Shown one piece after another: positions 54,293 to 62,916 of a stretch of 64,000 nucleotides of DNA (within the stretch, counting starts at the first letter, position 1; each line of letters opens with the position of its first letter). This stretch comes from Paenibacillus sp. 481 (GTDB lineage: Bacteria > Bacillota > Bacilli > Paenibacillales > Paenibacillaceae). The notes under the pieces are model-generated. The model made no database searches. It saw nothing but the letters and a program-made list of their open reading frames with translations, and had not been told where the DNA came from. Made by a program: the position numbers and the translations under genes. Where the stretch lies: NCBI RefSeq assembly GCF_021223605.1, contig NZ_CP075175.1, positions 3,179,501 to 3,243,500 of the forward strand. The letters are read 5' to 3'.

Positions 54293-54520
54293 ATGGGAAA
54301 GTACGTTTGTAAATGTGGGGAAGTTTTATCTACCCACCGAGTACCAAACGACGTTGAATTAATCGTGTATACAGATAGAGAGTGGGAGAAAATAAACTGT
54401 CTAGAATCGATTGATGACATGCCTGAGCCGGAATTTGATGTTTGGAGATGCAAACAATGTGAAAGAGTGTACTGCTTTAAAGGTACAGAATTGATTAAAA
54501 CCTATGCAATTGAGTATTAG
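54293..54520 (+). CDS. Candidate immunity protein, zinc-ribbon-like
   Basis: A 75-residue acidic protein with four Cys arranged as two pairs: CKC near the N-terminus (GKYVCKCGEVL) and CKQC late (WRCKQCERVYCF), with further Cys nearby, consistent with a zinc ribbon. No signal peptide, so it acts in the cytoplasm. GGAGG lies about 7 bases before the ATG at 54293, only 19 bases after the RHS stop. Position, size and charge fit an immunity protein for the nuclease tip; the family itself is not one I can name with certainty. Confidence 0.7.
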   Translation: MGKYVCKCGEVLSTHRVPNDVELIVYTDREWEKINCLESIDDMPEPEFDVWRCKQCERVYCFKGTELIKTYAIEY

Positions 54521-54664
54521 TGTCTAATAAGTGCTAGTTACTCATCAAATGATCTTTCGGATTAGTAGTATATAAGTTTAAGGAGAGAAGAAATAAACCT
54601 TGATCGGCTCCTTGGGGCTGTTGACAAAATAAAAATGATCCCTCAAATAAAATGATATTAAAGC

Positions 54665-54700
54665 AACCGTGTAGAATTTGTTCTCTACACGGTTTTATTT
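54665..54700 (+). terminator. Terminator hairpin inside the IS left end
   Basis: AACCGTGTAGA (54665-54675) pairs perfectly with TCTACACGGTT (54684-54694) and is followed by TTATTTTT. It would shield the transposase from outside transcription. Confidence 0.85.
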
Positions 54701-54716
54701 TTGGAGGAGTTCGCAA

Positions 54717-56095
54717 ATGATGGGAGTAAATAAAGAAAAGCAACATCAGTTCATGCTTTTTAATTTGGAAGACTACATCCCAGCAAATCACTTACTACGA
54801 TCTATTGAGAAGGTTGTAGATTTTTCGTTTATATATAAGAAAGTTCAGCATTTGTACTCCCCAATTGGCAGGAAAACAATTGATCCCGTCATGCTTATAA
54901 AAATGCTACTTCTTGGGTATCTGTATGGCATTCCTTCTGAAAGAAAGCTAGGAGAACAAGTGCAATTGAATCTGGAATTTCGATGGTTTTTAGGATTAGG
55001 TTTGGAAGAATCCATTCCGGATCATTCGACACTTAGTCAGAATCGCCGTCGCAGATTTAAGGAGCGTACGATCTTTCAAGAAATATTCGATCATATCGTT
55101 TCAACATGTGTATCTTCAGAGCCTGTGACAGGTGAGGTGATTGTCACTGACTCTACACACATTAAAGCTCATGCTTCCGATTACCAAAGCGAAAAGGTAT
55201 GGAAAGATTAACTCCCTCCGGACTATTTAAAAGAACTAGAACAGGAAGTTCATAGACTGGAGAAGAAGCTACAAGATAAACGAGAAGTGCAAGGGAAGAA
55301 AAAATGTGATCCTTCTAAGCAATCACCACCAGATAAATCTGAACGAAAAGAAGTCAAGCGTAGCACGACAGATCCCGATTCTGGTTGGCTGAATAGACCA
55401 CAAAAGCCGGTCGGTAACCACTATCTCGGACATACAAGTATAGACACCAAACATGGAATCATAACGGATATCCATGTGACCCCAGGCAATGTAAATGATA
55501 ACGACCCCTATGTAGAAAGGCTTTCCCTGCAAAAGATTAAATTTGGATTGTCCATTCAAAAAGTTGGCGCCGACAAAGGCTACGACAGTTCCCTGATTCA
55601 TCACGGATTAAAAAACTAGATATTCGGGGTTATATCGCCCCTCAGCAACATAGTAGCATCGAGAGTATTGATGGAAAAAAATTTATTTATGATCCCGTAA
55701 TGGATACGTAAACTTGTCCAGCAGGAAAAAAATGTAGGGTTCACTTATATGTCCAGGAGGGGAAATCATTATCATCAGATCTACACAGCAAAAACGAAGG
55801 ATTGTAAAGCTTGTCCTCTAAGGGACAGATGTTTTACCAAATCGAAACCCTATCGCAGCATAACAAGCCCCTATTTCATGAAGCATTGGAGCAAAATAGA
55901 ACGCGATCCAAGACACCGGAGTATAAGCGAATTTAACGTCTGCGGAGAATATGGTGTGAAGGAACCTTCGGTACGATGAAGTAAGAGCACAATCTACGTA
56001 AGACATACAAAAGAGGCATTCGAAACGCACTCGAACACTGCCTCTTTTCGGCGTTGGCCATTAATCTAAAAAGGATGACAAAAGCGATGATTTAG
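54717..56095 (+). pseudogene. IS1182-type transposase, frameshifted
   Basis: The reading frame opens at 54717 behind GGAGGAG with FMLFNLEDYIPANHLLRSIE, the typical IS1182 N-terminus, and continues through SIPDHSTLSQNRRRRFKE and VIVTDSTHIKAHA (first catalytic Asp). It is then cut by an in-frame TAA at 55209 and resumes in the same frame with VGADKGYDSS (second Asp region). It shifts frame near 55614 and is broken again near 55710 and 55760-55980. At least one nonsense change and two or three frameshifts leave it inactive. Confidence 0.88.
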
Positions 56096-56500
56096 AGGGG
56101 GGAATGATGCACCGGAGGGTGTTTACTGAAGATTATTCAGCTAAAAAGATGCTTAAAAGTTAAGATGGGCCCGGAAATTTAATTCCGAACCCATTTTGTC
56201 AACAGCCCCTTAAGCCATTCAAGGTTTATTTCTATTGTTTGGGGATTTTGATGTATCATTTTGGAGCATTCCAGTAGACATACCACTCCGAATAAAACTC
56301 TATTTACGTAAAGCACCTTTTCTTAGAGCATATAAAATTGTGGTTCATAGAAAACGTATTATTATCACTGGTTTGTAGTAATCAAAGCGAACTAACGCTT
56401 TTATATATTGACTACAGATTGTAACGGTGCAAGTACCAAATTTTTTTCTACTAGTAGGGGTATTGGGATAGCGAAGCGCCGCTAGTTCGCTCTGAATATC

Positions 56501-56608
56501 CGGCGGTTTATTAGTGAGGATACGTATGAAGGGGAATCGAACATTCCCATAAGCTTGAATGTGCTCTCCTATATTTACAATAACCCGTTAACATATATCG
56601 ACGATTAA
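56501..56608 (+). pseudogene. Orphan RHS core-tip fragment
   Basis: A 35-codon stretch reading RRFISEDTYEGE...NIPISLN, then YIYNNPLTYIDD and a stop. It matches the RHS hyperconserved end (GRFINEDTYEGELGNPLSQN in the intact protein). It is truncated at both ends, with no tip toxin. It is probably a remnant of a displaced RHS C-terminal cassette, now on the far side of the IS element. The rest of 56210-56753 shows no gene apart from a terminator. Confidence 0.8.
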
Positions 56609-56632
56609 TCTACCGAGGTGTGAATAGCGAAG

Positions 56633-56678
56633 AAAAAAGGTCAAGTTAAGGGAGATTAGCCCTGACTCGACCTTTTTT
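56633..56678. terminator. Bidirectional terminator
   Basis: AAAAAAGGTC (56633-56642) pairs with GACCTTTTTT (56669-56678), with further inner pairs. It lies between the RHS fragment and a convergent gene. Confidence 0.85.
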
Positions 56679-56753
56679 GCTATTAAGTATAATTACAGGT
56701 TACACGCTGTTTAATGGTAATTATGCTGTTGTGGCAGTCATTTAAAAGAAGGC

Positions 56754-57209
56754 TTATCCATATTTCCGGAAAATTAGATTGTAAGTGTTATTGCGATCAT
56801 ATTCATGACCACGAGTAGACACTTTCATATACAGTTTATGACCGGGCTGAATAACATCATGCCATACATCTGTACTTCCTCCAGAATCAGGAACCTCAAA
56901 AGTTTTTACGATATTATTATTTGAGTCGACAGTTATGAGCTGTACGTCGTAGTTAGCAGTGCTTGGTGATTGTAAGGAGAGTTTGTAAATAAATTCGCTT
57001 CCTCCATATCTATTATTGGCAAGGAAAAAGTCATAATCTGAAGTGCTGTCAAGAGTGTAATTAACAGAGGTACCCGTGTATCCTGGGAGCCAAATTTCCG
57101 AAGCAGTATGCAGCGTATCAGCAAAGCCCTCCTTTGCAAATGCTGCCTGTGATGTCATTGTCATGGATGCAACCACCAAACAAGTTGCCAAAATTTTCTT
57201 GAATCTCAT
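56754..57209 (-). CDS. Small secreted beta protein (PPC-like), unknown function
   Basis: A 151-residue exported protein. The signal peptide (FKKILATCLVVASMTMTSQ) is cut after AFA. The mature part of about 125 residues is strand-rich with SDYDFFLANNRYGG, YDVQLITVDSNNNIVKTF and LYMKVSTRG, the pattern of bacterial pre-peptidase C-terminal (PPC) domains, here standing alone without a protease. AAAGGTG precedes the ATG. It may bind a surface polymer. The PPC similarity is moderate. Confidence 0.7.
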   Translation of the reverse strand: MRFKKILATCLVVASMTMTSQAAFAKEGFADTLHTASEIWLPGYTGTSVNYTLDSTSDYDFFLANNRYGGSEFIYKLSLQSPSTANYDVQLITVDSNNNIVKTFEVPDSGGSTDVWHDVIQPGHKLYMKVSTRGHEYDRNNTYNLIFRKYG

Positions 57210-57353
57210 AGTTCTCGCACCTTTCCATATTTGGGATATTTAGAGATTGCTCTCTACAAAAATGATAATACCACAACTTGGAATAGTAGTAAATAACATG
57301 GTTTTATTTAATATTAAAGAAATTTATTTTATCGATAACAGGGGTGAAAATGA

Positions 57354-57516
57354 ATGAAATATAATACTATTTGTTTTCTTAAATTAGAGAATAAGCTGTA
57401 TTTAGCCCATATATATAATGTTTCTAATAGAATCATATCTTCTGCTGAAGTTTGTTACTACTCGATATGATTATGTCACTCTGGATGCTTATCCAATGGA
57501 TTTATTCAATCATTGA
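57354..57516 (+). pseudogene. Broken small gene, unknown family
   Basis: GGGGTG lies 7 bases before an ATG opening KYNTICFLKLENKLYLAHIY, which ends at a TGA after 38 codons. One base shifted, the frame continues plausibly as RYDYVTLDAYPMDLFNH to a stop at 57516. I read a small gene broken by one frameshift. The following stretch to 57897 contains only short, unsupported frames. Confidence 0.35.
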
Positions 57517-57897
57517 CCGATTTATAAAGAATCAATATTGCAACAAACCTGCAAACCACAAAGGTAGCTAATTAACTTTATATTTTTTACTATTCTCTGC
57601 TTGAAAAAAGGATGTCTGTGAAGAACATCGAATAGTGATGTGAGAAGTGTCTTATAGAGTTGAATGGTTAAGGTGAGGATGAGCAAGAGCAAGAGGATCT
57701 GGGAGAAAGCTTCATTTCATTTGCCGAGTATTCGTGCGCAGCTTTATTACTGAAAGTTGGAATAGGCTTGCGCTACATTTATAGTCGGTTGGATACCAGC
57801 TATCGCGCTTATTAAACTTTCATGCTCGCGATATCACTATGATTTGGTTAGGTACATATGCAAATGCATCTTACAATACTTAAGGAGTGTATCCTCC

Positions 57898-58803
57898 ATG
57901 AAAGCACACATTCGCCACTACAAAGCAACAGATGCTACCGATATCTCAGCATTTAATTTGTTATTTCATTTATCGTACAAATATAATGCGGATTTCAAGT
58001 CTGAAAATATATTTTGTGCGGAGCTGGATAATCAAGTCGTTGCAACGGGCCATTTAGAGCCGATGGATTCATGTGAGTATCTTGAGCGCGAAGGAAAAGA
58101 TTCGGACTATATTCACCGTTTTGCAATGGAAATGGATTCAGTGGATTCCGATGTGCACGCCGAGCTAGAGCTTGAAATATTTAATCGGCTTGTCGAAAGA
58201 GCCTATCAAATTAAGCAATCATACCCAAGTAAACGAATTCAAACCAGCTATACTTGCTCGCATGAAGACCACGATTCTATCGACTTTTTATTATCGCAAG
58301 GCTTCTATCATTGTTTGAATTATTTCATCATGAGACGTGATTTAACAGTGCCGCTTCCCGAGTACAGGCTCAATCCTGAAATAGAAATTAAGCGATGGGC
58401 AATGGATTCCGAGGAGGAGAAGGAGCTGTACCTGCAAGCAGAGAAGGACAGTTCAGATGATGAATCGTGGAGCAAAGCGAGGCTGAATTGGTTCAAAAGT
58501 GGACCGGAATGGGACACATTTACTGCGTTTTATCAAGGAAAACCGATTAGCAGTTGCATGACGTGGGGAATTTCTGCGGAACGAAGTGCAACCGAGCAAA
58601 TATTTACGCATCCTGATTGGAGAAGGCAAGGAGTAGCCAAGGGAACGATTATTGAGGCTTTAACATTTTTACGAGATGAGAAGCAAAGAAGTGAGGCGAC
58701 TTTAGGCGTTGTTGGGAGTAATGAAGCAGCTATTCGTCTGTATAAGTCGTTAGGATATGAGTTGATCGATGTTCAACTGCTTATGGTGAAGGATATTTTG
58801 TGA
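57898..58803 (+). CDS. GNAT acetyltransferase with two GNAT-like halves
   Basis: A 301-residue protein, about twice the length of a simple GNAT. The N-terminal half (about 1-150) has degenerate acetyltransferase strands (IFCAELDNQVVATGHLE, DFLLSQGFYHC). The C-terminal half carries the working motif A, TEQIFTHPDWRRQGVAKGTI near residue 243, then GVVGSNEAAIRLYKSLGYE. It starts MKAHIRHYKATDA behind AAGGAG about ten bases upstream; an earlier in-frame GTG-type start has no site. Tandem-GNAT proteins acetylate small amines or antibiotics, but the substrate is unknown. Confidence 0.85.
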   Translation: MKAHIRHYKATDATDISAFNLLFHLSYKYNADFKSENIFCAELDNQVVATGHLEPMDSCEYLEREGKDSDYIHRFAMEMDSVDSDVHAELELEIFNRLVERAYQIKQSYPSKRIQTSYTCSHEDHDSIDFLLSQGFYHCLNYFIMRRDLTVPLPEYRLNPEIEIKRWAMDSEEEKELYLQAEKDSSDDESWSKARLNWFKSGPEWDTFTAFYQGKPISSCMTWGISAERSATEQIFTHPDWRRQGVAKGTIIEALTFLRDEKQRSEATLGVVGSNEAAIRLYKSLGYELIDVQLLMVKDIL

Positions 58804-59100
58804 GGGAGTTCCATTTATGATGGGAAGCATTCCTCAAGCCTATTTTTGATGATGATGAATTGTTTTTAATCGTTACTGTTGCAAAATGATACCCTAAATA
58901 AGTGCGGTTCGCACTTTTAGTGTGCGGATTTGTTGTGCTATGCTAGCAAAAATGACTACTGTCATTCCTTGCACAGGTGTATAGATTGAAACGTTGGTTG
59001 GCTTCCGGACATGGTTGTGTTGTCAGCGTTGCTCGTTGAGCACGACTATTTGTTGAGGCCCGTTTTCTTGGGGAAATGTTGTTTGGTGTTATTTCACCGA

Positions 59101-59152
59101 GCGGGTGCGAGTCTAAATGTCAGATGAAATCCCTAGGGGGTTCGCACCCGCG
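59101..59152 (+). other. Structured element in a 0.4-kb gene-poor stretch
   Basis: GCGGGTGCGA (59101-59110) pairs perfectly with TCGCACCCGC (59143-59152). The loop contains GTCTAAATGTCAGATGAAATCCC, split here as two shorter parts GTCTAAATG and GATGAAATCCC, which recalls 5' domain I sequence of group II introns. Another hairpin, AAGTGCG-GTT-CGCACTT, lies near 58900-58916. No protein gene is visible in 58804-59220. The intron reading is tentative. Confidence 0.35.
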
Positions 59153-59220
59153 TAGTAGTGCGGGCTAAAAACGTCGCTGTCGCTCTCTATATGAGAGCCA
59201 AATTCGGAGCAGATCCAATC

Positions 59221-59550
59221 ATGAACGATTTTACAAAGAAAAGAATTACTAAAATCATGGATAATTACACCCAAAACGCAATCCCGCCTCATTTTCAAAA
59301 TCAAATGATATTGAGCTCTAACATCAGAGGCAATAACGTCGCCTTAATCGAAGAAAGACCCGCATTTATGAGTGATAGATGGGTTCAACATCCCATGGCT
59401 CAGTTTAGAGTAGTAGAGTATCAATGGAGGATATATTGGAAAGATAGTAAAAATAAGGGCATTTTTACTGATGATATACTGCCGGATGCAGACTTTGAGA
59501 AACAATTAAGCACGGTAGTAAATGATAATAGGGGATTGTTTCGGGGTTAG
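59221..59550 (+). CDS. DUF3024-like protein
   Basis: A 109-residue soluble protein: an N-terminal helix (NDFTKKRITKIMDNYTQNA), then strands IRGNNVALIEERPAFM, MAQFRVVEYQWRIYW and an acidic end. This matches small DUF3024 proteins that occur singly in Bacillota and other bacteria; no function is known. The ATG at 59221 has only a distant GGAG (11 bases), and the frame is open for 21 codons further upstream into odd sequence, so the start and even expression are uncertain. Confidence 0.6.
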   Translation: MNDFTKKRITKIMDNYTQNAIPPHFQNQMILSSNIRGNNVALIEERPAFMSDRWVQHPMAQFRVVEYQWRIYWKDSKNKGIFTDDILPDADFEKQLSTVVNDNRGLFRG

Positions 59551-59574
59551 CTGGTGTGGGACTTCGCATGACTT

Positions 59575-59610
59575 TGCCGGTTCAAACGAATTGTGCAAAA
59601 TGAACCGGCA
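59575..59610. other. 10-bp hairpin without T run
   Basis: TGCCGGTTCA (59575-59584) pairs perfectly with TGAACCGGCA (59601-59610) across 16 bases, between the DUF3024 gene and the convergent cstR. It may act as a weak terminator. Confidence 0.5.
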
Positions 59611-59743
59611 GCTTCACGTACAAACATCTAACTAATCATCCAACTAAACGTCCAAGCCAACATTCAGCCGAACGTGTGCAAAACGGTAACCTAACGCAGA
59701 TCTCATACATAATCACCAATACACCTATGCATCTATATATGGA

Positions 59744-60010
59744 TTAACGGCTTTTAACTAATAACTCAATGGCTTCTTGCACCACTTTACTCGAATCTCT
59801 TCCTGCCAATTGCTCATCAATAATGCATTGCTGCAAATTTTCAGCAACGATTTGAGCGATGGCTTTGTCCGTCGCATTGCGAATGGCCGACAATTGAGCC
59901 ACGACATCTTTACACGACTTTTCTTCGTCCATTAGTCGCAGCACTCCACGAGCTTGTCCTTCGATGCGGCGCAGACGTTTTTTGATGTCATCCTTGTAAA
60001 CGTATCCCAC
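59744..60010 (-). CDS. cstR: CstR-like persulfide-sensing repressor (CsoR/FrmR family)
   Basis: An 88-residue all-helical repressor (DUF156). The family core is IKKRLRRIEGQARGVLRLMD, and it ends EAIELLVKSR. Two Cys are present: Cys33 in KSCKDVV and Cys62 in NLQQCII. The His that copper-sensing CsoR uses four residues before its second Cys is replaced by Asn58, the pattern of CstR, which forms inter-subunit di- to tetra-sulfide links on sensing persulfides. The surrounding sulfurtransferase operon supports this. The GTG start follows GGAG; a CstR-type palindrome lies at 60036-60055. Confidence 0.87.
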   Translation of the reverse strand: MGYVYKDDIKKRLRRIEGQARGVLRLMDEEKSCKDVVAQLSAIRNATDKAIAQIVAENLQQCIIDEQLAGRDSSKVVQEAIELLVKSR

Positions 60011-60035
60011 TGCACGCCACTCCTTTCTATATGCA

Positions 60036-60055
60036 ATATACCCATACAGGTATTA
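60036..60055. promoter_or_regulatory. CstR operator upstream of cstR
   Basis: ATATACC-CATACA-GGTATTA: the ATACC/GGTAT arms and six-base centre match the site at 63536-63555. It lies between the DsrE-like gene and cstR, so cstR can be controlled separately. Confidence 0.7.
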
Positions 60056-60071
60056 TAGACAATATCCCTTT

Positions 60072-60557
60072 TTAAATAAATAAGTTTACTTTCGCATCCA
60101 CTGCGTCGCCTAAATAGCCCGCTACTCCCGCATACTCAAGCCCATCCACCAATTCTTCCTGCTGCAAACCTAACATATCCATAGTCATCGTGCAGGCAAC
60201 CAACTTCACTCCTTGCTCTTGGGCTAATTCAATAAGTTGGGGAAGTGATAGAGCATTATGCTTCTTCATCACGTGTTTAATCATTTTCGGACCCATGCCC
60301 ATCATATTCATTTTGGATAAACCTAACTTTTTGGCGCCACGGGGCATCATCCAGCCGAATGCTTTTTCAAGCCAGCCTTTTTGCACATGAACGATTTCAT
60401 CTTTACGCAACGTGTTCAATCCCCAAAACGTAAAAAATATCGTCACTTCGTGGTCGTAAGCCGCCGCGCCGTTCGCAATAATAAATGCAGCCATGGCCTT
60501 ATCCATATCTCCGCTAAATAACACGATCGTTGTTTTTTCTTTTTTCTGTCCCATCAT
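60072..60557 (-). CDS. DsrE/DsrF-like (DsrE2 family) protein
   Basis: A 161-residue protein of the DsrE/DsrF/DrsH-like fold. It starts KTTIVLFSGDMDKAMAAFI, has a Met-rich middle (LSKMNMMGMGPKMIK) and carries the conserved Cys of the family in VKLVACTMTMDMLG. DsrE2 proteins are thought to pass sulfane sulfur between carriers such as TusA, which is encoded nearby. GAGGAG precedes the start. Sixth-position operon gene counted from cstR side; gaps to neighbours are 61 and 94 bases. Confidence 0.86.
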   Translation of the reverse strand: MMGQKKEKTTIVLFSGDMDKAMAAFIIANGAAAYDHEVTIFFTFWGLNTLRKDEIVHVQKGWLEKAFGWMMPRGAKKLGLSKMNMMGMGPKMIKHVMKKHNALSLPQLIELAQEQGVKLVACTMTMDMLGLQQEELVDGLEYAGVAGYLGDAVDAKVNLFI

Positions 60558-60651
60558 AAAATGACAAACTCCTCTACTCTTTATTTAACCAATGGTCAAA
60601 AAATGTTCAGTCAGTCTTACTAGCCTAATCAATCTTTCCCGACAGACCTAT

Positions 60652-61470
60652 TTAACCCAGCACAGAAGCCCAAATTTTCACCGACGTTGCTGCAATCAAA
60701 ATAACTAAGCCATAATGCAATAGCTTTACATTGATGTTAGGACTTACTTTTGAACCTAGCGGTGCGCCTAGCACACTCCCGATAATGACGAACAAAGTAG
60801 CCATAATCGGTATGTTACCGTATGAAATTTTGCCGATCACACCGCCAACCGAAGAAATAAATACAATGACTAGCGAAGTCGCGATCGTTGTTCGGGTCGG
60901 AATTTTCAACACGGTTATCATCACGGGAATTAATATAAATGAACCACCTGCGCCCACGATGCCCGAAGCGATCCCGACTCCAAAAGCAGACATAACCGCA
61001 ATATATTTATTAAATGGAATATTTCTGTTTACTTGTTCTTCGCGCTCCTGCTTAGGTAGAAGCATGAATAGGACAGCAATAACAGCTAATGCACCGTAGA
61101 TCATCGTAATGGCATCGCTTGAAATGGATCCCGAACTTACGCTACCAATGACACTGCCTATGAGTATACTGCCGCCCATATAGGTAGCGAGCCCGCGATG
61201 AATCAAGGGGGGACCCGCTCCCTGTCTTTTTAGATACATGAAACTCCCTGCTAGCGATGCAAAAAAGACCTGAAACATACTCATGGTAGATACTTCATGT
61301 GCGGAAAAGGCAGCAATACCAAGCGCAGCAGGTACAAACAATAGCAAAGGGTAATTAATAATAGCGCCTCCGATTCCTAGTAAGCCTGAAAAGAAGGAGC
61401 CGACGAATCCAAGCACAACCATCGTTACATATAAAGCGACGTCCACACTTACAACCATAGAGCTCATCAT
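60652..61470 (-). CDS. TauE/SafE family sulfite exporter-like permease
   Basis: A 272-residue membrane protein with about eight hydrophobic segments. It contains the two family hallmark loops GLLGIGGAIINYPLLL and GIVGAGGSFILIPVMI, one per half. TSUP proteins export sulfite, thiosulfate or sulfoacetate anions. It begins three bases after the TusA stop, so translation is likely coupled. In a persulfide detoxification operon, export of the sulfite made by the dioxygenase is the obvious job. Confidence 0.9.
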   Translation of the reverse strand: MMSSMVVSVDVALYVTMVVLGFVGSFFSGLLGIGGAIINYPLLLFVPAALGIAAFSAHEVSTMSMFQVFFASLAGSFMYLKRQGAGPPLIHRGLATYMGGSILIGSVIGSVSSGSISSDAITMIYGALAVIAVLFMLLPKQEREEQVNRNIPFNKYIAVMSAFGVGIASGIVGAGGSFILIPVMITVLKIPTRTTIATSLVIVFISSVGGVIGKISYGNIPIMATLFVIIGSVLGAPLGSKVSPNINVKLLHYGLVILIAATSVKIWASVLG

Positions 61471-61473
61471 GTG

Positions 61474-61701
61474 TTACTTCTTTCGTACGAAAAAGGTAAA
61501 AATCCCATCCACTACCTCATGCTTTACCAACTCATGATTCGTTTGCTTCACCCACGCTTGAAAATCGTTCAGCGAACCTTTGTCAGTTGATAACACCTTC
61601 ATGATTTGACCTGCTTCCAATGAATCTAATCCTTTTTTCGCTTTTACGATGGGCATCGGACATGCCATCCCTTGCGTATCAACGGTGATGTTCGTTTCCA
61701 T
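61474..61701 (-). CDS. TusA family sulfur carrier
   Basis: A 75-residue TusA protein. The persulfide-carrying Cys is in GMACPMPIVKAKK (Cys-Pro-x-Pro), and the rest follows the family (GQIMKVLSTDKGSLNDFQAW). It relays sulfane sulfur between sulfurtransferases. GGAGG precedes the ATG, 14 bases after the upstream stop. A second TusA domain is fused to rhodanese in the first gene of the operon. Confidence 0.92.
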   Translation of the reverse strand: METNITVDTQGMACPMPIVKAKKGLDSLEAGQIMKVLSTDKGSLNDFQAWVKQTNHELVKHEVVDGIFTFFVRKK

Positions 61702-61715
61702 ATTCCTATTCCTCC

Positions 61716-62861
61716 TTATTTATCGTGAATCGCGCAGCGGTTTGGACCTATTTCCATATCGCGCTGTTCTTCAGCGGTGGGGGCTAATTTCCCCATATTG
61801 ATTTGTCTAATCTCCTCGTACGCATGTGGCTGCGGAGGCAAATTCTCTGTTACTGCTCGTCTAAACTGTGCCTCATCTGTGATGTTTAATCCGGGATTGT
61901 TCTTGAATAAGTCACCCAAACGTGCCAACACTTTTCCGCCTTCACCGAGTTCCGCGGCTTGTCCAAAGTGGGCCGGAAGGACGATTAAATCATAAGATAA
62001 TTGCTTGTATCGGTCGTACAACGTATGGCGAAGGTCGCTGACCCAATCTTCTGCCTTTCCTGCCAAGTCAGGTCGTCCAATGGAGTGCACGAACAATATG
62101 TCTCCTGAAAATAAATACTGATTGTCCACAATGAGTGACGTACTTCCAATGGTGTGCCCTGGCGAGTAGACAGGTTGAATCTGAATTTGAGTATGCCCGA
62201 CAGAGATGACAGCATGTTCGTCGAGTGGATTATAGTCAAAGACCACTTCATCCGCATCTTTCGGTGGGAGCCAATAGTTAGCTCCTGTGCGCACTGCTAG
62301 TTTCAATCCGCCAGAAATATGATCCGCGTGCAGATGGGTGTCAATCGTATGCTGAATAACGGCTTGTTGTTCTTGGGCAAAATGCGTATACACATCCGTC
62401 ATACGAACGGGATCAATGACAGCGGCTTCGCCATTCGAAATGACCATATAAGACAGACAGCCTTTACCGATGCGTATGAATTGATAAATGGAACCGCCGT
62501 CTGTTAAATCGCCGATTTTAACAGGTACTAAATGTTCGCTCCAAGCTTTCATCCCGCCAGCAAGGTAAGAAATATTAGACTTGCCGTGTGCAATTAATTG
62601 CTCGGCTACAAAGATGGAGGAGCCCTCCTTCGCACATACGACGACGACTTCTTTGTCGTCCGGAATGTGATCGAGCACGGTTTCGACACCGTCAAGCAGT
62701 TCAAAATAAGGAACGTTCAGCGTTTCTACACTTTGACCTTCCATTTTCCAGTCCGCATAATCACTTTCATTGCGCACATCTAAAATAAAAAGCGAGTCAT
62801 GGTTGAACATTTTGTGTGCCAATTCGCCAGCAGATATACCGCGCAGTTTAGCCGTAGTCAT
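61716..62861 (-). CDS. Rhodanese-MBL fusion, persulfide dioxygenase/sulfurtransferase (CstB-like)
   Basis: A 381-residue two-domain protein. The N-terminal rhodanese (about 5-115) has its active Cys in [11 protein letters not shown]. The metallo-beta-lactamase domain (about 120-350) has [26 protein letters not shown] and LPAHFGQ, the mononuclear iron site of ETHE1-type persulfide dioxygenases. This oxidises low-molecular-weight persulfides to sulfite, with the rhodanese converting product to thiosulfate. Staphylococcal CstB has a different domain order with an extra rhodanese, so this is a variant. GAGGAG precedes the ATG. Confidence 0.88.
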   Translation of the reverse strand: MTTAKLRGISAGELAHKMFNHDSLFILDVRNESDYADWKMEGQSVETLNVPYFELLDGVETVLDHIPDDKEVVVVCAKEGSSIFVAEQLIAHGKSNISYLAGGMKAWSEHLVPVKIGDLTDGGSIYQFIRIGKGCLSYMVISNGEAAVIDPVRMTDVYTHFAQEQQAVIQHTIDTHLHADHISGGLKLAVRTGANYWLPPKDADEVVFDYNPLDEHAVISVGHTQIQIQPVYSPGHTIGSTSLIVDNQYLFSGDILFVHSIGRPDLAGKAEDWVSDLRHTLYDRYKQLSYDLIVLPAHFGQAAELGEGGKVLARLGDLFKNNPGLNITDEAQFRRAVTENLPPQPHAYEEIRQINMGKLAPTAEEQRDMEIGPNRCAIHDK

Positions 62862-62916
62862 TATCGTGTCTCCTCTCTCGTGATCGTTTTTAAAATGAGC
62901 AATGATTGCCTTAGCG

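Larger units (their letters stand above)
54614..56209. mobile_element. Decayed IS1182-type insertion sequence
   Basis: A 1.6-kb element bounded by perfect 17-bp inverted repeats, GGGGCTGTTGACAAAAT at 54614-54630 and its complement at 56193-56209. It holds one degenerate DDE transposase in the left-to-right direction and a terminator hairpin inside the left end. No clear target-site duplication is seen. It separates the second RHS locus from an orphan RHS tip fragment. Confidence 0.88.

Noticed and set aside
57664-57811. Short plus-strand frame reading ESFISFAEYSCAALLLKVGIG
   Set aside because: Protein-like but lacks a start and ribosome site and is bounded by stops; too little to call a gene fragment.
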